DNA of 64,000 nucleotides from Ferriphaselus sp. R-1. GTDB lineage: Bacteria; Pseudomonadota; Gammaproteobacteria; Burkholderiales; Gallionellaceae. Positions within the stretch are counted from its first letter, which is position 1; every line of letters starts with the position of its first letter. The translations under genes were made by a program, and so were the position numbers. Below are positions 36,521 to 44,702 of the stretch, in pieces. The notes below the pieces were generated by a model that did not search any database, was not told the origin of the DNA, and saw only the letters and a program-made list of their open reading frames with translations. Location of the stretch: assembly GCF_000746095.1 (NCBI RefSeq), contig NZ_KN050808.1, positions 15,172 to 79,171 on the forward strand, read 5' to 3'.

Positions 36521-38602
36521 ATGAGTATGCAATCTACCTACCTGATGGTTCCTGCCGCGCCGCTCATCGGTGCGATCGCGGCTGGCCTGTTCGGCAAAGT
36601 GCTGGGCCGCGTCTGGTCGCATCGCATCACCATCCTGATGGTGGCGGTCGCCTTCGGCCTGTCTGTCTCCATCTTCAACGATGTGATGGCTGGCCACACC
36701 TTCAATGGCTCGGTCTACACCTGGATGACGACCGGCGATACGCGCTTCGAGGTCGGCTTCCTGATCGATCGCCTGACCGTGATGATGATGCTGGTGGTGA
36801 CCTTCGTGTCGCTGATGGTGCACATCTACACCATCGGCTACATGCAGGAAGATCCCGGCTACCAGCGTTTCTTCAGCTACATCTCGCTGTTCACCTTTTC
36901 CATGCTGATGCTGGTGATGTCCAACAACTTCATGCAGCTGTTCTTCGGCTGGGAAGCGGTGGGCCTGGTGTCTTACTTGCTGATCGGTTTCTGGTTCACC
37001 CGCCCGACCGCGATCTACGCCAACCTCAAGGCTTTTCTGGTCAACCGCGTTGGTGATTTCGGCTTCCTGCTCGGCATCGGCCTGGTGCTGATGGTGTTCG
37101 GCACGTTGGACTACGCCTCGGTATTCGCCGCTGCTGGTCAGCATGCCGCTGACATGGCACCCATTCCCGGCATCTCTGCCAACCTGATCACCGCGATCTG
37201 CATCCTGCTCTTCATCGGTGCGATGGGTAAGTCGGCGCAGTTCCCGCTGCACGTCTGGCTGCCCGATTCGATGGAAGGCCCGACCCCGATCTCCGCGCTG
37301 ATCCACGCCGCGACCATGGTGACCGCCGGTATCTTCATGGTGGCGCGCATGTCGCCGCTGTATGAGATGTCCGAGGCCGCACTGTCCTTCGTGATGGTCA
37401 TCGGCGCGATCACTGCGCTGTTCATGGGCTTCCTCGGCATCGTCCAGCACGACATCAAGCGCGTGGTGGCGTATTCCACGCTGTCGCAACTGGGTTACAT
37501 GACCGTGGCGCTGGGCGCTTCCGCCTACTCGGTGGCGGTGTTCCACCTGATGACGCACGCCTTCTTCAAGGCGCTGCTGTTCCTGGCCGCAGGTTCGGTG
37601 ATTATCGGTATGCACCACGATCAGGATATGCGCAACATGGGCGGCCTGAAGAAATACATGCCCATCACCTGGATCACTTCGCTGATCGGCTCGCTGGCGC
37701 TGATCGGTACACCGTTCTTCTCCGGCTTCTATTCCAAGGACAGCATCATCGAGGCGGTCGGCCTGTCGCATCTGCCGGTCGCCGGTGTCGTCCACGTGGC
37801 GGTGCTGATCGGCGTGTTCGTGACCGCGTTCTATTCCTTCCGCATGTACTTCCTGGTGTTCCATGGTGAAGAGCGTTTCGGCAAGGCGCATGACGACCAT
37901 CACGCTCACGACGCGCACGGTCATGACGATCATGCAGCGCATGCTGATGCCCACGATGCCCATGACGGCGACCATGATGACGAGGAAGTGTCGCACGACC
38001 ACCACCATGGCTTGGCTCCGGGCCAGAAGCCGCACGAGTCGCCTTGGGTGGTGACGCTGCCCTTGGTCCTGCTGGCGATCCCGTCGGTGGCTATCGGCTT
38101 CATCGCCATCGAGCCTATGCTGTTTGGTCACTACTTCACCGATGCGATCTTCATCTCCGAGCACCACGAGGCGCTGCACGAGATGCACGAAGAGTTCCAC
38201 GGTGCGGTGGCGATGGGTCTGCATGCGTTCACCAGCCTGCCATTCTGGCTGGCACTGGCCGGTGTGTTGACCTCCTGGTTCTTCTACATGAAGCGTCCGG
38301 ACATCCCGGAAGCGATCAAGCAACGCTTCTCCTGCATCCACAACATGCTGGAAGAGAAATACTTCTTCGATCGGTTCAACGACTGGTTCTTCGCCTCCGG
38401 TGCGCGCGGTGCCAGCCGTTTCCTGTGGCGCTTCGGTGACGTGCGCCTGATCGACGGTCTGGTGGTGAACGGCTCGGCCTGGCTGGTCGGTCGTGTGTCC
38501 GGCGTGGTGCGCCACGTGCAATCGGGTTATATCTACCACTATGCTTTCGCCATGATCACCGGGGTGTTCGTCCTGTTGACCATCCGGAATTGGTTCGAAT
38601 AA
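36521..38602 (+). CDS. nuoL: NADH-quinone oxidoreductase subunit L
   Basis: NuoL (693 residues) is the distal Mrp-antiporter-like proton pump with the long lateral helix. Helix-5/7 signatures: FFGWEAVGLVSYLLIGFW (Glu), GKSAQFPLHVWLPDSMEGPT (Lys, Trp) and SALIHAATMVTAGIF (His). A striking insertion at residues 457-496 (37889-38008) has 15 His and 12 Asp in 40 residues; it falls between transmembrane helices and may bind metal. The C-terminal part has the usual lateral helix and final anchor helix. Apart from the His-rich loop, the length is slightly above the E. coli protein (613). Confidence 0.96.
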   Translation: MSMQSTYLMVPAAPLIGAIAAGLFGKVLGRVWSHRITILMVAVAFGLSVSIFNDVMAGHTFNGSVYTWMTTGDTRFEVGFLIDRLTVMMMLVVTFVSLMVHIYTIGYMQEDPGYQRFFSYISLFTFSMLMLVMSNNFMQLFFGWEAVGLVSYLLIGFWFTRPTAIYANLKAFLVNRVGDFGFLLGIGLVLMVFGTLDYASVFAAAGQHAADMAPIPGISANLITAICILLFIGAMGKSAQFPLHVWLPDSMEGPTPISALIHAATMVTAGIFMVARMSPLYEMSEAALSFVMVIGAITALFMGFLGIVQHDIKRVVAYSTLSQLGYMTVALGASAYSVAVFHLMTHAFFKALLFLAAGSVIIGMHHDQDMRNMGGLKKYMPITWITSLIGSLALIGTPFFSGFYSKDSIIEAVGLSHLPVAGVVHVAVLIGVFVTAFYSFRMYFLVFHGEERFGKAHDDHHAHDAHGHDDHAAHADAHDAHDGDHDDEEVSHDHHHGLAPGQKPHESPWVVTLPLVLLAIPSVAIGFIAIEPMLFGHYFTDAIFISEHHEALHEMHEEFHGAVAMGLHAFTSLPFWLALAGVLTSWFFYMKRPDIPEAIKQRFSCIHNMLEEKYFFDRFNDWFFASGARGASRFLWRFGDVRLIDGLVVNGSAWLVGRVSGVVRHVQSGYIYHYAFAMITGVFVLLTIRNWFE

Positions 38603-38627
38603 GCGCAAGATTTAGAGGAACGACAGC

Positions 38628-40112
38628 ATGATTTTTGGATTACCTGTACTGAGCGTCGCCATCTGGCTGCCCATCATCTTCGGCGTGCTGGTCCTTGCCA
38701 CTGGTGACGACCGCAATGCGCCCCTGGCGCGCATCATCGCGTTGGTCGGCGGGGTGCTGGGCTTTCTGGTGACCATCCCGCTGTACACCGGCTTCGACAA
38801 GGTGACCAGCGCCATGCAGTTCGTGGAGATGAAAGACTGGATCATCCGTTACAACATCCACTATCACCTGGGTGTGGACGGTATCTCGGTGTTGTTCATC
38901 ATCCTGAACAGTTTCTTCACGCCGCTGGTGGTGATCGCCGGATGGCAGGTGATCGAGAAGCGCGTGGCCCAATACATGGCGGCTTTCCTGATCATGTCCG
39001 GCATCGTCAACGGCGTGTTCGCGGCGCTGGATGCGGTGCTGTTCTACGTGTTCTGGGAAGCCATGCTGATCCCGATGTTCATCATCGTGGGCGTGTGGGG
39101 CGGCGCGAACCGCGTGTATGCGGCGGTCAAGTTCTTCCTCTACACCTTGCTCGGTTCGCTGCTGATGCTGGTTGCCTTGTTGTACCTGTACAACCAGTCC
39201 GGCGGCAGCTTCGAGATCCTTGACTTCCATCAGATGCCGATCCCGATGACCGCGCAGATCTTGGTGTTCCTGGCGTTCTTCATGGCGTTCGCGGTGAAAG
39301 TGCCGATGTTCCCGGTGCACACCTGGTTGCCGGATGCCCACGTGGAAGCGCCGACCGGCGGTTCCGTGATCCTGGCGGCGATCATGCTGAAGGTGGGCGC
39401 GTACGGTTTCCTGCGTTTCTCCATGCCCATCGCGCCGGATGCCAGCCACTCGCTGGCCGGCATGATGATCGCGCTGTCGCTGATCGCCGTGGTGTACATC
39501 GGCCTGGTCGCGTTGACCCAGTCCGACATGAAGAAGCTGGTGGCGTACTCTTCCATCTCGCACATGGGCTTTGTGACGCTGGGTTTCTTCATCTTCAACG
39601 CCTACGGCATGGAAGGCGCGCTGGTACAGATGATCTCGCACGGCTTCGTGTCGGGTGCGCTGTTCCTGTGTATCGGTGTGCTGTATGACCGCATGCACTC
39701 GCGTAAGATCTCGGATTACGGCGGTGTGGCCAACAAGATGCCGGTGTTCGCCGCCTTCTTCATGCTGTTCGCCATGGCTAACTCCGGCCTGCCGGGCACC
39801 AGCGGTTTCGTCGGCGAGTTCGTCGTGATCCTGGCGGCGGTCAAGGCCAACTTCTGGTACGGCTTCCTGGCTGCCACGACACTGATCTTCGGTGCTGCCT
39901 ACACGCTGTGGATGTACAAGCGCGTGATCTTCGGTGCGGTGGCCAACCATCACGTGGCTGAACTGACTGATCTGAACGGACGCGAAAAACTGATGTTCAT
40001 CATTCTGGCCATCACCGTGCTGGGCATGGGTTTGTACCCGCTGCCGTTCACGGAAATCATGCACGCATCGGTGAACGACCTGCTGGTGCATGTCGCCCGT
40101 TCCAAGTTGTAA
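38628..40112 (+). CDS. nuoM: NADH-quinone oxidoreductase subunit M
   Basis: NuoM (494 residues) is the second antiporter-like proton pump, with about 14 transmembrane helices. Motifs: FYVFWEAMLIPMFIIVGVWG (helix-5 Glu), KVPMFPVHTWLPDAHVEAPT (helix-7 Lys and Trp), GGSVILAAIMLKVGAYGFLR and DMKKLVAYSSISHMGFV (helix-12 region). The ATG at 38628 follows AGAGGAACGACAGC. The gap to nuoL is 25 nt. Confidence 0.97.
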   Translation: MIFGLPVLSVAIWLPIIFGVLVLATGDDRNAPLARIIALVGGVLGFLVTIPLYTGFDKVTSAMQFVEMKDWIIRYNIHYHLGVDGISVLFIILNSFFTPLVVIAGWQVIEKRVAQYMAAFLIMSGIVNGVFAALDAVLFYVFWEAMLIPMFIIVGVWGGANRVYAAVKFFLYTLLGSLLMLVALLYLYNQSGGSFEILDFHQMPIPMTAQILVFLAFFMAFAVKVPMFPVHTWLPDAHVEAPTGGSVILAAIMLKVGAYGFLRFSMPIAPDASHSLAGMMIALSLIAVVYIGLVALTQSDMKKLVAYSSISHMGFVTLGFFIFNAYGMEGALVQMISHGFVSGALFLCIGVLYDRMHSRKISDYGGVANKMPVFAAFFMLFAMANSGLPGTSGFVGEFVVILAAVKANFWYGFLAATTLIFGAAYTLWMYKRVIFGAVANHHVAELTDLNGREKLMFIILAITVLGMGLYPLPFTEIMHASVNDLLVHVARSKL

Positions 40113-40134
40113 GCCCTAAGTTACTGAGGTTGAT

Positions 40135-41586
40135 ATGAATCTGGCTACCAATCTGTACCACGCTGGCGCGGAAGTCTTCCTGCTGACGATGGTCTGCGTA
40201 ATTTTGATCGCTGATCTGTTCGTTGCCGGGCGCGGCAAGATGTTCACCTACATGATGGTGCAACTGACCTTGCTGGGCTGTTCCTTCATCACGGTCGCGA
40301 CCCACACTGACGGTGTCGCCATCGTGTTCAGCAATATGTATGTCGATGATCTGATGTCCGACGTGCTGAAGCTGCTGGCTTATCTGGCGGTTTCCATGAT
40401 GCTGGTCTATTCCCGCACCTATCTACTGACGCGCGGGCTGTTCAGCGGCGAGTTCATGTCGCTGGCGCTGTTCGCCCTGCTGGGCATGATGGTGATGATC
40501 TCGGCCAGCCACTTCCTGACCCTGTATCTGGGCCTGGAGTTGCTGTCGCTGTCGCTGTACGCGATGGTGGCCTTGCAGCGTGACTCCGCCGTGGCGACCG
40601 AAGCGGCGATGAAGTATTTCATCCTGGGTGCGCTGGCTTCCGGCCTGCTGCTCTACGGCATGTCCATGATCTACGGTGCCACCGGCTCCCTGGAGATCTA
40701 CAAGATCTCCGACGCGATCGAGCAGGGCGTGTACAACAAGCAGCTGCTGGTGTTCGGTCTGGTGTTCGTGGTGTCCGGTCTGGCCTTCAAGCTGGGCGCG
40801 GTCCCCTTCCACATGTGGGTGCCGGATGTGTATCACGGCGCACCGACACCGATGACGTTGCTGATCGGCTCGGCTCCCAAACTGGCGGCCTTCGCCTTCG
40901 TGATGCGCATCCTGGTCGAGGCACTGCAACCGCTGGCGATCCAGTGGTCCAGCATGCTGGCGATCATGGCCATCCTGTCCATCGCCATCGGCAACCTGTC
41001 GGCGATTGCGCAGACCAACATCAAGCGCATGTTTGCCTACTCGACCATCGCTCACATGGGTTACCTGCTGTTGGGTGTGCTGAGTGGCACCATCGAGGGT
41101 TATAGCTCGGCCATGTTCTACGCCGTGACCTATGTGCTGATGACGCTGGGTGGTTTCGGCATGATCATGCTGATGTCGCGCGAAGGCTTCGAGGCTGACA
41201 ACCTGTCCGATTACAAGGGACTGAACCAGCGCAGCCCGTGGCTCGCGTTCATGATGCTGTTGCTGATGTTCTCGATGGCTGGCGTGCCGCCCACCGTTGG
41301 CTTCTATGCCAAGTTCTCGGTGCTGCAGGCCGTTGTCCAGACCGGTCACTTCGCCCTAGCCATCATCGCGGTGCTGTTCTCGCTGGTCGGTGCGTTCTTC
41401 TACCTGCGCGTGGTCAAGCTGATGTATTTCGACACACCGGAAAGCCACGAGCCCATCCAGTATCAGGCCGACACCTCCTTGCTCATCACCTTCAACGGCT
41501 TGGGTGTGCTGTTCCTTGGTATCCTGCCGGGCACGCTGATGTCGATTTGCGCGGTGTCGGTGCAGCAGTCGCTGTTGCTACATTAG
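40135..41586 (+). CDS. nuoN: NADH-quinone oxidoreductase subunit N
   Basis: NuoN (483 residues) is the third antiporter-like subunit and closes the operon. Motifs: [20 protein letters not shown] (helix-5 Glu), [20 protein letters not shown] (Lys, Trp), and [20 protein letters not shown]. The conserved ending [13 protein letters not shown] is present. A perfect stem terminator begins 20 nt after the stop, so the nuo transcript ends here. Confidence 0.96.
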   Translation: MNLATNLYHAGAEVFLLTMVCVILIADLFVAGRGKMFTYMMVQLTLLGCSFITVATHTDGVAIVFSNMYVDDLMSDVLKLLAYLAVSMMLVYSRTYLLTRGLFSGEFMSLALFALLGMMVMISASHFLTLYLGLELLSLSLYAMVALQRDSAVATEAAMKYFILGALASGLLLYGMSMIYGATGSLEIYKISDAIEQGVYNKQLLVFGLVFVVSGLAFKLGAVPFHMWVPDVYHGAPTPMTLLIGSAPKLAAFAFVMRILVEALQPLAIQWSSMLAIMAILSIAIGNLSAIAQTNIKRMFAYSTIAHMGYLLLGVLSGTIEGYSSAMFYAVTYVLMTLGGFGMIMLMSREGFEADNLSDYKGLNQRSPWLAFMMLLLMFSMAGVPPTVGFYAKFSVLQAVVQTGHFALAIIAVLFSLVGAFFYLRVVKLMYFDTPESHEPIQYQADTSLLITFNGLGVLFLGILPGTLMSICAVSVQQSLLLH

Positions 41587-41606
41587 TCTAGGCGTTAGTT
41601 ACGACG

Positions 41607-41637
41607 ACACTCCCGCCCTGTGCGGGAGTGTTCATTT
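41607..41637 (+). terminator. Terminator of the nuo operon
   Basis: ACACTCCCGC-CCTGT-GCGGGAGTGT forms a perfect 10-bp stem with a 5-nt loop, followed by TCATTT. It lies between nuoN and the Nudix gene. The T-run is short, but the stem is strong. Confidence 0.75.
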
Positions 41638-41649
41638 GTGGAGTAAGGA

Positions 41650-42195
41650 ATGGATCTGAAAGAAACCCGGATGACGACGGCGCTGGTGTACGACGGCGCG
41701 TTCCTCAAGGTACACAAGGACGATGCGCGGCTGCCCGACGGCAGTGTCAGCCAGCGTGAATACATCACCCATCCCGGCGCGGTGGCGGTGCTGGCGATAC
41801 TGGACAACGGCAACTTGTTGTTCGAGCGCCAGTATCGTTATGCTCCGGCACAGGAGTTCATCGAGATACCTGCCGGCAAGATCGATCACGGCGAAGACAT
41901 CCTACTCACCGCCCAGCGCGAACTGCTGGAAGAGACCGGCTACGTCGCCCGCGAGTGGATGCATCTGACCACCGCTTGGCCATGCATAGGCTATGCCGAC
42001 GAGCGCATGGAGTATTTTCTGGCACGCGGCCTGACTCACCAAGGTCGCCGCCTGGACGAGGGCGAGTTCCTTGAAGTGTTCGAACTGCCGTTCGCCGAGG
42101 CCATGGCCTGGGTCAAGGACGGTCGCATCAACGACAGCAAGACCATGCTCGGCCTGTTCTGGCTGGAAAAGCATATGTCGGGCTGGGACAAATAG
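41650..42195 (+). CDS. Nudix hydrolase, ADP-ribose pyrophosphatase-like
   Basis: A 181-residue Nudix enzyme that most likely splits ADP-ribose or a related nucleoside diphosphate sugar (NudF-type). The Nudix box G-x5-E-x7-REUxEExGU is complete at about residues 77-99 (GKIDHGEDILLTAQRELLEE then TGY). PAGKID just at its front and the preceding VRQYRY-like ERQYRYAPAQEFIEIPAG are typical of the ADP-ribose pyrophosphatase branch. It starts at the ATG at 41650 after GGAGTAAGGA. The following gene lies 8 nt away, so the two are probably co-transcribed, though their functions are unrelated. Confidence 0.88.
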   Translation: MDLKETRMTTALVYDGAFLKVHKDDARLPDGSVSQREYITHPGAVAVLAILDNGNLLFERQYRYAPAQEFIEIPAGKIDHGEDILLTAQRELLEETGYVAREWMHLTTAWPCIGYADERMEYFLARGLTHQGRRLDEGEFLEVFELPFAEAMAWVKDGRINDSKTMLGLFWLEKHMSGWDK

Positions 42196-42203
42196 GGGGC
42201 GAC

Positions 42204-43601
42204 ATGCCTGGTCTGCGCAGTTTCCTGTTCTCGGTGCTCTTGCTGGCCACGTTCGGTGCGTCGGCTCAGGAGTCCTTCGTCACCCGCACTGGCAGCAGCT
42301 TGCTCTTGGACGGCAAGCCGTTCCGCTTCATCTCGGTCAACATTCCCAACTACTTCATCCTCGAAGATACCGGCGATGTAAGCGAGCCGTCCTGGCATCG
42401 CGTCACCGCCTTCGAACAGCGCGATGCGGCGCGGGCAGTCAAGCGTTTGGGCGGGCAAGTGTTCCGCGCCTATTGCTTCGCCGTCGAGGGCGGACGCAAT
42501 GTCGATGGGCGCATGGCGCACATCTACGCGGATGCGAGCGGCAAGATTATCTATAACGAGCAACTGTTCCGCGATGTGGATCGTGGCCTGGCCATCGCGG
42601 CGGAGGAGGGCGTGCGCGTCATCCTCCCGTTGGTGGATAACTGGGAATGGTTCGGCGGTTATGCTGAATGGGCGAAGCTGGCTGATGCGCAGGATTTCTG
42701 GACGGATGCTAAGGCCAAGACCGCCTACAAGGAATTTCTCACCTGGCTGCTGAATCGCAAGAACACCGTCAATGGTCGCCTCTACAAAGACGATCCGGCC
42801 ATCATGGCGTGGGAGCTGGGCAACGAGATCGACAAGGCCAATGCGAACTGGCTCAGCGAGATGGCCGCGCATCTGAAGCGGCAGGACCGCAATCACCTGA
42901 TCGTTGATGGCGGCCACAAGGCCATCCCCGCCGTGTCGCTGCAGGATGCTAACATCGACATCGTGACCACCCATTACACCGACGACCGTTTTGTCAGTTT
43001 TGCCGAGCAGGCGGCGCGGGCGGGCAAGGCCTATCTCTACGGCGAATTCGACCCGTCCGACTTGCAGCGGGTGAGCAAGATCGTTAGCCAGACCATGACC
43101 TCGCCTGCGGCGGGGGCGATGGCGTGGTCGCTGCGCTTCCGTGCCGAGTCGGGCGGGTTCTACTATCACCTGGATTTCGACGGCCATAGCGATTCGCTGC
43201 AATATCCCGGCTTCAGCACCAATCTGCCGCAGGGCGAGCGGCAGATCTTCTCGGTGCTGCGTCAGGCGGCGTATGCCATCCGTGACCTGCCCGTGCCGCC
43301 CGAAGACGCACCGGATACGCCCACGATGTTGCCGATACGCTTCCCCGTCGCGCTCAACTGGCAAGGTTCAGCCGGAGCCGACAGCTACGAGGTCCAACGT
43401 GCCGGGGCCGACGGGCGCTGGCAGACGCTGGCGACGGACATCGGTGATGCCCAGCCGCAGATGCTGGACGGCAAGCCCATCCCGCGCATTTCCCTGTACC
43501 GCGACCATCCAGCAGCGGGTACGTGGAGTTATCGCGTCATCGCGCACAACGCCAATGGCGACTCCGCCCCCTCCAATGCCGTGCAGGTGGTCGTTCCTTA
43601 G
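42204..43601 (+). CDS. Secreted GH5-like glycoside hydrolase with C-terminal FnIII-like domain
   Basis: A 465-residue exported protein with a clear signal peptide (residues 1-22, cleavage near GASAQ). The body is a TIM-barrel glycosidase resembling the GH5 mannanase/cellulase clan: LDGKPFRFISVNIPNYF, VFRAYCFA, AWELGNEIDKAN (Asn-Glu; Glu the likely acid/base, about residue 210) and YLYGEFDPSD (second Glu the likely nucleophile, about residue 283). The C-terminal 95 residues look like a fibronectin-III domain (ADSYEVQRAGADGRW, YRVIAHNANGDSAPSNAV). The substrate cannot be told; beta-mannan or its own exopolysaccharide are possibilities. It is followed immediately by mutY. Confidence 0.75.
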   Translation: MPGLRSFLFSVLLLATFGASAQESFVTRTGSSLLLDGKPFRFISVNIPNYFILEDTGDVSEPSWHRVTAFEQRDAARAVKRLGGQVFRAYCFAVEGGRNVDGRMAHIYADASGKIIYNEQLFRDVDRGLAIAAEEGVRVILPLVDNWEWFGGYAEWAKLADAQDFWTDAKAKTAYKEFLTWLLNRKNTVNGRLYKDDPAIMAWELGNEIDKANANWLSEMAAHLKRQDRNHLIVDGGHKAIPAVSLQDANIDIVTTHYTDDRFVSFAEQAARAGKAYLYGEFDPSDLQRVSKIVSQTMTSPAAGAMAWSLRFRAESGGFYYHLDFDGHSDSLQYPGFSTNLPQGERQIFSVLRQAAYAIRDLPVPPEDAPDTPTMLPIRFPVALNWQGSAGADSYEVQRAGADGRWQTLATDIGDAQPQMLDGKPIPRISLYRDHPAAGTWSYRVIAHNANGDSAPSNAVQVVVP

Positions 43602-44642
43602 ATGCAGGGCGATTCCTTCGCGGCTCGGTTGATCCGCTGGCAGCGCCGATACGGGCGCCATGACCTGCCTTGGCAGGGCGGTGATGCCTACCGCGTGTGG
43701 CTGTCCGAGGTGATGTTGCAGCAGACCCAAGTCGCCACCGTCGTGCCGTACTTCCTGCGTTTCGTCGAACGTTTTCCCACAGTCGACGCGCTTGCCGCTG
43801 CGACCGAGGACGAGGTCCTCGCGTTGTGGAGTGGGCTGGGTTATTACTCGCGCGGACGCAATCTGCATCGCGCCGCACAGCGGGTGATGGGCCAGTTCTG
43901 CGGCCAATTTCCTGAGCAGTTCGAGCAACTGCAGGAACTGCCCGGCATTGGACGCTCCACCGCCGCCGCCATTTGTGCGCTGGCCTACCATCAGCCGCGC
44001 GCCATCCTGGACGGCAACGTCAAGCGTGTGCTGGCGCGTCACGGCGGGGTCGCCGGTTGGCCGGGCGAGGGCAGAGTGGAAGCGGAGTTGTGGACGTTGG
44101 CCGAAGCTCGGTTGCCAGCCAACGATGTCGCCATCTATACCCAGGCGCTGATGGATATGGGCGCGACGCTGTGTCGCCGCAGCAAGCCGCGTTGTCAGGA
44201 TTGCCCGGTGCACAGCGATTGCGCCGCTTATTTGAGTGGCCGGGTGGCGGAGTTCCCCGCACCGCGCCCGAAGAGGCTCGTGCCCGAGCGTCAGGCGGTT
44301 TTTCTGCTGGCCATGCACGGCAGCGACATCCTGCTGGAAAAACGCCCAGCCACCGGGATCTGGGGCGGGCTGTGGAGTTTGCCGCAGTTCGATACGGCAG
44401 CGCAGGCGCTGGCCTACTGCCAGCGTGCCGGGATCGAAACGGGCGAAGTCTGCGAGCTGTCCGGCTTCGTCCATACCTTCAGCCACTTCAAGTTAAGCGT
44501 CCATCCCTTGCTGGTGAGCGCGCAGTGTAAGCCAGTCCAGGCAGCGGAGGCGGGCAGTGTCTGGCTGGAGATCGGCGATGCCCTGCAAGCCGCCATTCCC
44601 GCACCCGTCCGGCAATTGCTGCTCACACTGAGCGGGTACTGA
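43602..44642 (+). CDS. mutY: Adenine DNA glycosylase MutY
   Basis: MutY removes adenine mispaired with 8-oxoguanine. The 346-residue protein has the HhH-GPD fold. WLSEVMLQQTQVATV gives the catalytic Glu (about residue 36). The helix-hairpin-helix is LPGIGRSTAAAI, and the catalytic Asp is in AILDGNVKRVLAR. The [4Fe-4S] ligands C-x6-C-x2-C-x5-C are in CRRSKPRCQDCPVHSDC. The C-terminal Nudix-like 8-oxoG recognition domain (about 225-340) includes GIWGGLWSLPQF and FVHTFSHFKLSVHPL. The ATG directly follows the stop of the glycosidase gene, with no spacer. A bidirectional terminator separates it from convergent rne. Confidence 0.95.
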   Translation: MQGDSFAARLIRWQRRYGRHDLPWQGGDAYRVWLSEVMLQQTQVATVVPYFLRFVERFPTVDALAAATEDEVLALWSGLGYYSRGRNLHRAAQRVMGQFCGQFPEQFEQLQELPGIGRSTAAAICALAYHQPRAILDGNVKRVLARHGGVAGWPGEGRVEAELWTLAEARLPANDVAIYTQALMDMGATLCRRSKPRCQDCPVHSDCAAYLSGRVAEFPAPRPKRLVPERQAVFLLAMHGSDILLEKRPATGIWGGLWSLPQFDTAAQALAYCQRAGIETGEVCELSGFVHTFSHFKLSVHPLLVSAQCKPVQAAEAGSVWLEIGDALQAAIPAPVRQLLLTLSGY

Positions 44643-44658
44643 GAGCGCAGGCAAAATA

Positions 44659-44688
44659 AAAACCGCACGGCTTGCACCGTGCGGTTTT
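44659..44688. terminator. Bidirectional terminator between mutY and rne
   Basis: AAAACCGCACGG-CTTGCA-CCGTGCGGTTTT is a perfect 12-bp stem with A and T runs on the two sides. It can therefore end transcription from both convergent genes. Confidence 0.9.
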
Positions 44689-44702
44689 GTCCGTTCCCAA
44701 GA

